A DNA stretch of 20,989 nucleotides from assembly GCA_900555915.1 (NCBI GenBank), contig USNC01000002.1, forward strand, positions 1-20,989, written 5' to 3'. The stretch comes from an uncultured Porphyromonadaceae bacterium (GTDB taxonomy: Bacteria; Bacteroidota; Bacteroidia; Bacteroidales; Muribaculaceae). The position numbers and the translations under genes were made by a program. Positions 15,011-20,989 of the stretch are shown here, one piece after another (within the stretch, counting starts at the first letter, position 1; each line of letters begins with the position of its first letter). The notes beneath the pieces are model-generated. The model ran no database searches, was not told where the DNA came from, and saw nothing but the letters and a program-made list of their open reading frames with translations.

Positions 15011-16327
15011 ATGAATAAAGACAGATATATAGCTGCACTGGAAATCAGCAGTTCGAAAGTGATCGGGGCCGTAGGCATAGCGGGCCAGAGCGGACAGCTT
15101 GAGATCATCGCGGTGGAGCAGAACAAATCGACCGATACGGTCAGATACGGTCAGATACAGAACACTGAGGAAACCTACACCCTGGCCAACTACGTGCTCG
15201 AGAGGCTCGAGCGCCGCTCCTCGATCTCTCCCCGCGAGATCACCGGCGTCTACGTCGGGATTTCGGGACGCTCGCTGCGCAGCATCCCGATCGACGTCTC
15301 ACTCAGCCTTCCCGACGACACCGAGATTTCGGAGGCGATCATCGGACGGCTCAAGACCAACGCCCTTGACACCGACATAGACTCATCGCTCGAAGTGGTG
15401 GACGCAGTGCCGAGAATATTCAAGGTGGGGAAGACCGAGACCCACCGGCCTATCGGCATGATGGGCAACAGCGTGTCGGCCACCTACGATCTGATAGTGG
15501 CGCGCCCCGCCATGCAGAGCAATCTGAAGCGTGTGGTCAACGACAAACTCGGACTCGACATAAAGGGCATAGTGGTGACACCGCTCGCCACAGGATATAT
15601 CGCGCTCAGCGAGCAGGAGAAGAAACTGGGCTGCATGCTTGTAGACATGGGCGCGGAGACCACTACCGTGACCATCTATTCGAGAGGCAATCTCGTATAT
15701 TTCGCCACTCTGCCGCTCGGCGGCCGCAACATCACGCGCGACCTTACCTCTCTCAACGAACTCGAGGAGAAAGCCGAGGAGTTCAAACTCAATTTCGGAA
15801 ACGCCATAGCACCCGCCACCCAGAGCCAGGTGAAAGTGGGACGCCACAGGCAGGCCGACATCAGCAACCTCGTGGTGGCGAGAGCCGAGGAGATAGTGGC
15901 CAACATTATCGAGCAGCCCCGGTATGCAGGGCTCACCGAAGCCGACATCCCGGAAGGGATCGTGCTTTGCGGCGGCGCCGCCCGACTCAACGGAATCATG
16001 GAGCTCATCGGCAAATTCTCCGGCCTTAAGGTGAGGATGGCCTCGCTGCCCCCCTATATACGCATGAACGACAACAACGGGCAAGGCATGGACTGCCTGC
16101 AGCTTGCCGCCATCATGTATGCCGGCGCCGAGAAGTCAGACGGCGAGTGTCTGCAGGTGCCTGTGGAGACTCCGGTGGAGACACCCCAGACACAGGAGGA
16201 ACCCAGAGAGCAGACCCCCGGACCAAAACGCGGCGGAAGAATATCTTTCATCGCAAAAATCGGAAACAAACTCGGACGGATGTTCACACCTATCGACGAT
16301 GACGACGAAGGCGAGGAACTCAACTGA
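15011..16327 (+). CDS. ftsA: Cell division protein FtsA (actin-like FtsZ membrane anchor)
   Basis: A 438-residue peripheral membrane ATPase of the actin/Hsp70 fold that tethers FtsZ filaments. The phosphate-1 loop reads ALEISSSKVIGAVG (9-22, a Ser where most homologues have Gly). The SHS2/1C region is at about 78-165 (GVYVGISGRSLRSIPI). Phosphate-2 reads LVDMGAETTTVTIYSRG (210-226), and the adenosine motif GIVLCGGAARLNGI is at 316-329. A Pro/Glu/Thr linker (382-406, with VETP twice) leads to the membrane-targeting amphipathic helix ISFIAKIGNKLGRMF (411-425) and a very acidic end. A 10-base DNA repeat (ggtcagatac twice, near 15138-15157) lies in the 5' coding part. It is followed by ftsZ after 32 bases. 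Confidence 0.95.
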   Translation: MNKDRYIAALEISSSKVIGAVGIAGQSGQLEIIAVEQNKSTDTVRYGQIQNTEETYTLANYVLERLERRSSISPREITGVYVGISGRSLRSIPIDVSLSLPDDTEISEAIIGRLKTNALDTDIDSSLEVVDAVPRIFKVGKTETHRPIGMMGNSVSATYDLIVARPAMQSNLKRVVNDKLGLDIKGIVVTPLATGYIALSEQEKKLGCMLVDMGAETTTVTIYSRGNLVYFATLPLGGRNITRDLTSLNELEEKAEEFKLNFGNAIAPATQSQVKVGRHRQADISNLVVARAEEIVANIIEQPRYAGLTEADIPEGIVLCGGAARLNGIMELIGKFSGLKVRMASLPPYIRMNDNNGQGMDCLQLAAIMYAGAEKSDGECLQVPVETPVETPQTQEEPREQTPGPKRGGRISFIAKIGNKLGRMFTPIDDDDEGEELN

Positions 16328-16359
16328 CGACATGGCCACAACACCACTTTTATTTACTT

Positions 16360-17724
16360 ATGGAAGATTTTAGCAACAATATAGCGGACACTACCGAATT
16401 CACCGACGACCATTCCGGCGCCATAATAAAGGTGATAGGGGTAGGCGGAGGTGGCGACAATGCCGTCAACTACATGTATCGCCAGAATATACCGAATGTC
16501 AACTTCGTGGTCTGCAACACCGATGAGCAGGCCCTCAAAATGTCGCCTGTGCCCAACCAGCTCATACTCGGCTGGGAGGTGACCCACGGACGCGGCGCCG
16601 GCAACGACCCTGACAAGGGGCGCCAGTGTGCCGAGGCCTCGGCAGATGAGATACGCGCCCTTTTCGACCACAACACGGAGATGGTCTTCATCACCGCAGG
16701 CATGGGCGGCGGCACCGGCACCGGCGCGGCGCCGGTGGTGGCCCGGATCGCCAAGGAGGAGGGTAAACTCACCATCGGCATCGTCACCGTGCCTTTCCTC
16801 TTCGAGGGAAAGAAGAAGATCATGAAGGCTTTCGAGGGGGCGCAGGAGATGCAGAAGCATGTAGACGCACTCCTCGTCATCAACAATGAGAACCTGATCG
16901 AGATATATCCCGACTATGATTTCTTCAACGCTTTCGAGAAGGCCGACGACACCCTGGCCAACGCCGCACGCTCCATCTCCGAGATAATCAGCGAGGAATG
17001 CTACATCAATGTAGACTTTGAAGACGTGAAGGCAACGCTGAAGGAATCGGGCACCGCCATAATATCGACAGCTTTCGGCGAGGGCGAGAACCGTATCTCA
17101 AGCGCCATACGCAACGCGCTGCATTCCCCGCTGCTCAAGAAGCACGATATAAACACTTCAAAGCGACTTCTACTCAAATTCTCATGCAACCGCGCCAGCC
17201 AGCGACCTATCACCACGGTGGAGATGACTGAGATCTACAATTTCACATCGCAGCTCCCGGACAGCATCGACGTGAAATGGGGCATCGCCGACAATCCGGC
17301 GCTTGGCGACAAACTGAAGGTGACGATACTCGCCTCCGGTTTCAACCTTACGCTCGTGGACGGCGGCAAGGCAAAGTCGAAGGAAGGAAACGGGAAGGAA
17401 GACATCGTGCTCTTCGGCGGCGAGACGGACAATCCGGCCAGAAAGCAGGCGCAGGAAGAGGAGATGGACCGGCAGATCATCGAACTCTATGGCGCCGAGA
17501 AACTGACAAAGCAGCTGCGCGACGCCAACAAGGCGAAATATGCGGTGCTCGACCCCTCGCAGTATGACAACCATGAGGTGGCCGCCCTGCTGGAGAGAGT
17601 GCCGGCCTACAACCGCAACCAGCAATTTCTCGAGGAACTGCGCAGGATTGCCGACGGCAAGGAGAGCCGCGCCGAACGGAGCCAGCGCACCGAACGCGGA
17701 TCCTCCGAAGTAATCACCTTTTAA
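16360..17724 (+). CDS. ftsZ: Cell division protein FtsZ (tubulin-like GTPase)
   Basis: A 454-residue cytoplasmic GTPase that forms the Z ring. The GTP-binding GVGGGGDNAVN is at 27-37, the tubulin signature GGGTGTGAAP at 116-125, VCNTDEQAL at 51-59, and the T7 synergy loop INVDFEDVK at 216-224 with Asp219 and Asp222 to complete the GTPase site. The C-terminal domain ends near ILASGF (about 340). A charged linker of about 100 residues follows, with a well-ordered-looking stretch (QIIELYGAEKLTKQLRDANKA), and the basic/acidic tail ends in SSEVITF. The extreme C-terminus differs from the proteobacterial FtsA/ZipA-binding peptide, as expected in this phylum. It is the last gene of the dcw cluster; no intrinsic terminator is visible after it. 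Confidence 0.97.
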   Translation: MEDFSNNIADTTEFTDDHSGAIIKVIGVGGGGDNAVNYMYRQNIPNVNFVVCNTDEQALKMSPVPNQLILGWEVTHGRGAGNDPDKGRQCAEASADEIRALFDHNTEMVFITAGMGGGTGTGAAPVVARIAKEEGKLTIGIVTVPFLFEGKKKIMKAFEGAQEMQKHVDALLVINNENLIEIYPDYDFFNAFEKADDTLANAARSISEIISEECYINVDFEDVKATLKESGTAIISTAFGEGENRISSAIRNALHSPLLKKHDINTSKRLLLKFSCNRASQRPITTVEMTEIYNFTSQLPDSIDVKWGIADNPALGDKLKVTILASGFNLTLVDGGKAKSKEGNGKEDIVLFGGETDNPARKQAQEEEMDRQIIELYGAEKLTKQLRDANKAKYAVLDPSQYDNHEVAALLERVPAYNRNQQFLEELRRIADGKESRAERSQRTERGSSEVITF

Positions 17725-17726
17725 AC

Positions 17727-17804
17727 AACTTAGGTTTGGGGTCTTAAACTAAACATATAAACTCATAAACTTCTAAACCTCAAGTTGAGCGAAGCGAAAC
17801 TTGA
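17727..17804 (+). promoter_or_regulatory. Structured leader with octamer repeats and two competing stems
   Basis: Three tandem octamers (ATAAACTC, ATAAACTT, CTAAACCT at 17757-17780) are followed by CAA and a hairpin: TCAAGTT (17780-17786) pairs perfectly with AACTTGA (17798-17804) around an 11-base loop containing GAGCGAA. Upstream, AACTTAGGTTT (17727-17737) can pair with AAACCTCAAGTT (17775-17786), 11 bp with one bulged C. The two stems share 17780-17786 and so exclude each other. The methyltransferase ATG is at 17828. A near-copy of the octamers and hairpin lies at 19394-19442. Confidence 0.6.
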
Positions 17805-17827
17805 ATTATCCGAATCTCCAACACACA

Positions 17828-19360
17828 ATGACTACAGAGAATTCAAATAAATTCCAGATGGTGGCGAAGACCTTCCAGGGACTCGAGGAAGTGCTGCGCG
17901 ACGAACTCTCCGCACTCGGAGCCGAGAATGTGGAGGCGGGCAAGCGAATGGTGCAGTTCGAGGGCGACCTCGCCATGATGTATAAGGCCAATATCTGCTG
18001 CCGTACGGCTCTGAGAATCCTCAAGCCGATCGTGAAGTTCACCGCCTCCGACACCGACGATCTTTACGACGCCGTCAGAGAGATAGAATGGGAGAAATAC
18101 ATGACTCCCGACTCTACGTTCTCGATCGATTCCACGGTGATCAGTTCAGAATTCACCCATTCAAAATTCGTCACTTACAGGGTGAAGGACGGAATCGCCG
18201 ACCATTTCTATGATATCTGCGGACGCCGCCCCTCCATCAGGCTCCACAATCCTGACGTGATGCTCAATGTGCACATTTCCGAGGACCGCGTCACCATCTC
18301 GCTCGACTCGAGCGGCGAGCCGCTTTCGAAGCGCGGCTACAAGGTGGAGAATACGGAGGCCCCGATCAACGAGGTGCTCGCCGCCGGCATCATCCTGATG
18401 TCGGGCTGGAAAGGTGAGTGTGATTTCGCCGACCCGATGTGCGGCAGCGGCACATTCCTGACCGAGGCAGCGCTGATAGCGGCCAATATCAATCCGGGAA
18501 TCTACCGCGACAGATTTGCCTTCGAGTCGTGGGACGACTTCGACCCCGAACTTTTCGAGGAGATATACAATGACGATTCCGGAGAGCGCGAGTTTGCCTA
18601 CAAGATATATGGCGGCGACATAGATCCGGAAGCGGTGAGAATAGCGCGCCGCAACGTGAAGAGCGCCAAGGTAGACAATATGGTGGAGATTTCATGCCGG
18701 AGCATCGAGGAGTGGACCGACAATGCCCCGCAGGGTGTCTTGGTCACCAACCCTCCCTACGGCCAGCGCATAAATCCGACCAATATGACCGCGCAGGCTC
18801 TCTACCGCACCATCGGCACATGCCTCAAGCAGAATTTCGAGGGCTGGAACGCCTGGATCATCGGTCTGGAAGAGGGTTTCATGAAAGACATTGGCCTGAA
18901 ACCCTCAGTGAAATACCCGCTGCTCAACGGCGCTCTGGAATGTACGCTCAACGAGTATGTGATGTTCAGCGGCAGTTATAATGATTTCCGCAGCGAAGGT
19001 GGTGTGATGAAGCATTCATCGGGTAAGGAGGATGGCCCTAAAGTGCGCCGCATGACCGACAAGGAGTGGGAAGACGACGCACGCCGTTTCGACGGCAAGA
19101 GCCGCAAGAAAGATTTCAGCCGCCATGACAAGCCCCGCCGCTTCGACGATGAGAAACCCCGCCGTTTCAGCGACGACAAACCCCGACGCTTCGACGGCGA
19201 CAAGCCCCGCCGTTTCGATAGCGACAAAAGACGTGATGAACCGCGCAAGATAAGCAATCTGGGTCCGAAACTGGAGCGCTACGAGGAGACCCGCGCCCCG
19301 GGCAAGATGCGCAGCAGAAAGAATTTCCGCCAGTCGTTTGGCAAAGACGACGATGAATAA
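17828..19360 (+). CDS. rlmL: THUMP-domain 23S rRNA guanine-N2 methyltransferase (RlmL type)
   Basis: A 510-residue class I RNA methyltransferase. An N-terminal THUMP/ferredoxin-like RNA-binding region (about 8-165: MVAKTFQGLEEVLRDELSAL, FSIDSTV, RLHNPDVMLNVHI, SLDSSGEPLSKRGYK) precedes the methylase domain (about 175-385) with motif I DPMCGSGTFLTEA (202-214), the acidic GGDIDPEAV (262-270), and the catalytic NPPYG (308-312) typical of N2-guanine methylation. It matches the RlmL half of E. coli RlmKL (m2G2445) and lacks the RlmK half. A charged tail (about 390-510) carries four KPRRF octapeptide repeats. I chose ATG 17828: the frame stays open to TTG 17801, but that codon lies in the leader hairpin and homologues start near KFxxxAKTFxGLE. 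The exact target guanine is inferred. Confidence 0.88.
   Translation: MTTENSNKFQMVAKTFQGLEEVLRDELSALGAENVEAGKRMVQFEGDLAMMYKANICCRTALRILKPIVKFTASDTDDLYDAVREIEWEKYMTPDSTFSIDSTVISSEFTHSKFVTYRVKDGIADHFYDICGRRPSIRLHNPDVMLNVHISEDRVTISLDSSGEPLSKRGYKVENTEAPINEVLAAGIILMSGWKGECDFADPMCGSGTFLTEAALIAANINPGIYRDRFAFESWDDFDPELFEEIYNDDSGEREFAYKIYGGDIDPEAVRIARRNVKSAKVDNMVEISCRSIEEWTDNAPQGVLVTNPPYGQRINPTNMTAQALYRTIGTCLKQNFEGWNAWIIGLEEGFMKDIGLKPSVKYPLLNGALECTLNEYVMFSGSYNDFRSEGGVMKHSSGKEDGPKVRRMTDKEWEDDARRFDGKSRKKDFSRHDKPRRFDDEKPRRFSDDKPRRFDGDKPRRFDSDKRRDEPRKISNLGPKLERYEETRAPGKMRSRKNFRQSFGKDDDE
19130..19225 (+). repeat. Four 24-base tandem repeats encoding KPRRFxxD
   Basis: Residues 435-466 of the methyltransferase read KPRRFDDE, KPRRFSDD, KPRRFDGD and KPRRFDSD, each from a 24-base unit with synonymous drift (ccccgccgt/ccccgacgc variants). 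The tail is strongly charged and likely disordered. Such a repeat array can change copy number by slippage or recombination without breaking the frame. Confidence 0.8.
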
Positions 19361-19393
19361 TCCCTGTGTTGCAGCTACAAAAAAAACAACCTT

Positions 19394-19442
19394 ATAAACT
19401 TATAAACTCATAAACCTCAATTTTCGCCTGAGCGAAAATTGA
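19394..19442 (+). promoter_or_regulatory. Second leader element: octamer repeats plus perfect 11-bp hairpin
   Basis: Three tandem octamers (ATAAACTT, ATAAACTC, ATAAACCT at 19394-19417) and CAA match the element at 17757-17783 in 24 of 27 positions. The following hairpin pairs TCAATTTTCGC (19417-19427) with GCGAAAATTGA (19432-19442) around the loop CTGA, 11 bp and perfect. The next gene starts at 19449, six bases after the stem. TGAGCGAA and TTGAAT are shared with the first copy. There is no T-run after the stem, so it is not a usual terminator. Confidence 0.65.
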
Positions 19443-19448
19443 ATAAGT

Positions 19449-20432
19449 ATGGACAGCAACAACACAGCCGGACAAGGCTCGATAATAGCGGGTGCGGTAG
19501 CGGCGATCGCTATGATCGCCGCCACCGCACTGATCTTGCCTCCAGTAAAGGGGGGTGAGGTGTTTGGCATATGCGGCGCGCTGCCTGCCGGATGGTTCAC
19601 TCAGTTGAAAGGGGAGGTTTTCAATGCCATGCTGCTGATTGTGGCGGTAGTGGCGGCCTTTTTTCTCAACCGCAGGTATTCATTCGTGAAAGGCGCCGAC
19701 GGTTCCCTACCGGTGGCAATGGCCATATTGCTCGCATCCAATCCGGCATGTATCGCGTATCCCGGCGCATCGGTGGCGATGCTCATAGTGAATCTGGTGT
19801 GTCTCGACATACTGATGAAGTCGTATTGCGCGCGCAACGCCGCCACCGAGATGTTTGCGATCGCCACTTATCTTTCGGTGGGGTCGATGGTTGAATATGC
19901 TTTTCTGCCACTTGTGCTCGTATATCCCGTGATGGGGTTGATGACAAAGGTGATACGTCTTCGTGAGATCATAGCCTACGGCATGGGACTCGTGGCTCCA
20001 TACTGGGTGGCACTCGGTTTCGGGATAATCGGTCCGTCAGATTTCCGTATGCCTGAGTTCCTTACCGTAGTGCCCGATACCGGCAGCGGCGGAATGCTCA
20101 TCATATATGTGTCGCTTGGCGTCATGGCGCTCATCGACCTTATCATGACCCTGAACAATGCACTGCTCTTCTATTCCGGCAATATCAGGGTTCGGACCTT
20201 CAACAATCTGATAAATCTTCTCGGAATCACCTGCGGCATATCCATGCTGGTGGATTTCGGCAATTTCGAGGCGTATGCCGCCACATTCTGCTTCACTTCC
20301 GCAGTCCAGACGGCCAATTTCTTCGCCATCCGCCGCATACCGCGGAGCACCCTCTGGTTCTGGTCGATACTCTCCATATTCATGGCCCTCTTCGCCGCCA
20401 TCCTCCTCGAATACGCCTGGCCTACCACATAG
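19449..20432 (+). CDS. Polytopic membrane protein, DUF6427-like
   Basis: A 327-residue integral membrane protein with about nine or ten hydrophobic segments, clearest at 11-31, 58-74, 107-123, 136-163, 174-194, 216-238, 274-294 and 302-321. I recognise no catalytic motif. The middle part (SVGSMVEYAFLPLVLVYPVMGLM, then RLREIIAYGMGLVAPYW) resembles the Bacteroidota family DUF6427, whose function is not known to me; this assignment is from memory of the pattern and is moderate. The N-terminus before TM1 is short and polar, with no signal peptidase site. The start ATG follows a perfect hairpin by six bases. It is on the same strand as the methyltransferase gene, 88 bases away, and converges with the partial gene on the other strand, the two stop codons being 12 bases apart. 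Confidence 0.75.
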   Translation: MDSNNTAGQGSIIAGAVAAIAMIAATALILPPVKGGEVFGICGALPAGWFTQLKGEVFNAMLLIVAVVAAFFLNRRYSFVKGADGSLPVAMAILLASNPACIAYPGASVAMLIVNLVCLDILMKSYCARNAATEMFAIATYLSVGSMVEYAFLPLVLVYPVMGLMTKVIRLREIIAYGMGLVAPYWVALGFGIIGPSDFRMPEFLTVVPDTGSGGMLIIYVSLGVMALIDLIMTLNNALLFYSGNIRVRTFNNLINLLGITCGISMLVDFGNFEAYAATFCFTSAVQTANFFAIRRIPRSTLWFWSILSIFMALFAAILLEYAWPTT

Positions 20433-20444
20433 TGGAGCGTAACG

Positions 20445-20941
20445 TCAGAAATCACATGTGAATGTCTTTATCACCTCTTTATCCTCAGTTTTTATAGACA
20501 GCCTGAACCGGTGTTCGCCCACTGAATCCGGATAGTTCAGGAATCTCAGCAACCAATTGTATGTGGCAGCCATGTACGTGTTCTCATTGTTTATTTCCGA
20601 CACCTTGTATCTTTTCAATCTATAAAATCCAGATGGCTCAACAAAATTGTATCCTCTGTATTCCTCAATATAAGGAGAATCATCCATGTCATACGGAAAA
20701 CGTTGATAGTTGTTGTTGATAAATTCAGCCACACTCTCAAAAACACACTCCACCAAATCTGAAACATCACTTCCTGCGGGATGGTCTGAATCAAAATCGT
20801 CGAGAGCCACAACAGCCATGTAATCCAGACCTGAAGCAAGACATGTAACTGGACCGGAGGCGTTATGAAAGCCATTGTACGTCATGTCGTTATTCTCTTC
20901 ACACAATTTGTCGTATAATGGACCGTAAGACACATTTTTGC
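20445..20941 (-). CDS. Partial hypothetical protein, 5' end cut by contig end
   Basis: About 165 codons on the - strand end at a TGA (20445-20447). The frame stays open through the last genomic base, 20941, where adapter sequence begins, so the N-terminus is missing or uncertain. A GTG at 20931-20933 could be a start, but the frame reads on upstream (K, N). I do not recognise the family. The protein is acidic and rich in D, N, Y and F (GLDYMAVVALDDFDSDHPAG, YDMDDSPYIEEYRGYNF) and ends in an alternating, beta-like stretch (HRFRLSIKTEDKEVIKTFTCDF). This would suit an exported Bacteroidales lipoprotein-type domain, but no signal peptide can be seen. The gene is clearly AT-richer than its neighbours: 20 of 60 G+C at 20581-20640, against 36 of 60 at 20341-20400, suggesting an accessory gene. 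Confidence 0.65.
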
Positions 20942-20989
20942 CTGTCTCTTATACACATCTCCGAGCCCACGAGACACTGAGCGATCTCG
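20942..20989. other. Illumina Nextera adapter and index (assembly artefact)
   Basis: CTGTCTCTTATACACATCT at 20942-20960 is the Tn5 mosaic end used in Nextera libraries. It is followed by the read-2 adapter CCGAGCCCACGAGAC (20961-20975), eight bases ACTGAGCG (20976-20983) at the i7 index position (from memory, a listed Nextera XT index), and ATCTCG (20984-20989), the beginning of the P7 sequence. The order and spacing are exactly those of read-through adapter. These bases are not part of the genome. Confidence 0.98.

Noticed and set aside
15138..15160. Tandem ggtcagatac in ftsA
   Set aside because: Two copies inside conserved coding sequence (TVRYGQIQN); no sign of slippage or function.
17757..17783. 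CRISPR-like array or replication iterons
   Set aside because: Units are 8 bases with no spacers, only three copies, no cas or rep gene; the match to a second copy before another gene fits a leader or dispersed repeat better.
17801..17827. TTG at 17801 as start of the methyltransferase
   Set aside because: It lies in the right arm of the leader hairpin, and homologues begin near the residues encoded from ATG 17828; the nine extra residues look non-coding.
20421..20444. Bidirectional terminator between the convergent genes (CCAC ata GTGG)
   Set aside because: The stem is 4 bp, overlaps the stop codon, and has no T-run on either side.

Overview
This window is a contig end from a Bacteroidota genome, almost certainly order Bacteroidales. 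A gut lineage such as Muribaculaceae is my guess from base composition and protein style; no marker gene proves it. The evidence for the phylum is a long MraY with an extra periplasmic segment, a short FtsL_2-type FtsL, a division transpeptidase ending in a PASTA domain, a DAP-type MurE, and a perfect Bacteroides-type promoter (TTTG, 20 bases, TAACTTTG).

Layout. Positions 86-2184 hold a FucP-like sugar permease and a PfkB-family kinase that overlap by four bases. Positions 2348-17724 hold an almost complete division and cell wall (dcw) cluster, all on the + strand: rsmH, ftsL, ftsI-type PBP, murE, mraY, murD, ftsW, murG, murC, ftsQ, ftsA, ftsZ. There is no mraZ in front of rsmH, and no murF, murB or ddl inside the cluster. 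Then come a THUMP-type 23S rRNA methyltransferase (17828-19360) and a polytopic membrane protein (19449-20432). A convergent, AT-richer partial gene of unknown function lies on the - strand. The last 48 bases (20942-20989) are Illumina Nextera adapter plus index, not genome.

How the genes work together. MurC, MurD and MurE build the UDP-MurNAc peptide. MraY and MurG make lipid I and lipid II. FtsW and the PBP polymerise and cross-link septal peptidoglycan. FtsL and FtsQ are the membrane scaffold, and FtsA anchors FtsZ. RsmH modifies 16S rRNA and the THUMP enzyme 23S rRNA, so ribosome modification genes flank the division genes.

The most interesting non-coding signals are: (1) a promoter embedded in the 3' end of the murC coding sequence, in a sharply AT-rich island, placed to drive ftsQ-ftsA-ftsZ; (2) a two-copy leader element made of three tandem octamers (ATAAACTY type) followed by a hairpin whose stem differs in sequence but stays perfectly paired, directly in front of the methyltransferase gene and the membrane protein gene; (3) in the first copy, an upstream segment that can form a competing stem with the octamer/hairpin region, an attenuator-like arrangement; (4) an 11-bp stem-loop directly in front of murD. 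The protein-coding content itself is ordinary housekeeping; I found no defence, CRISPR, phage or insertion-sequence genes.
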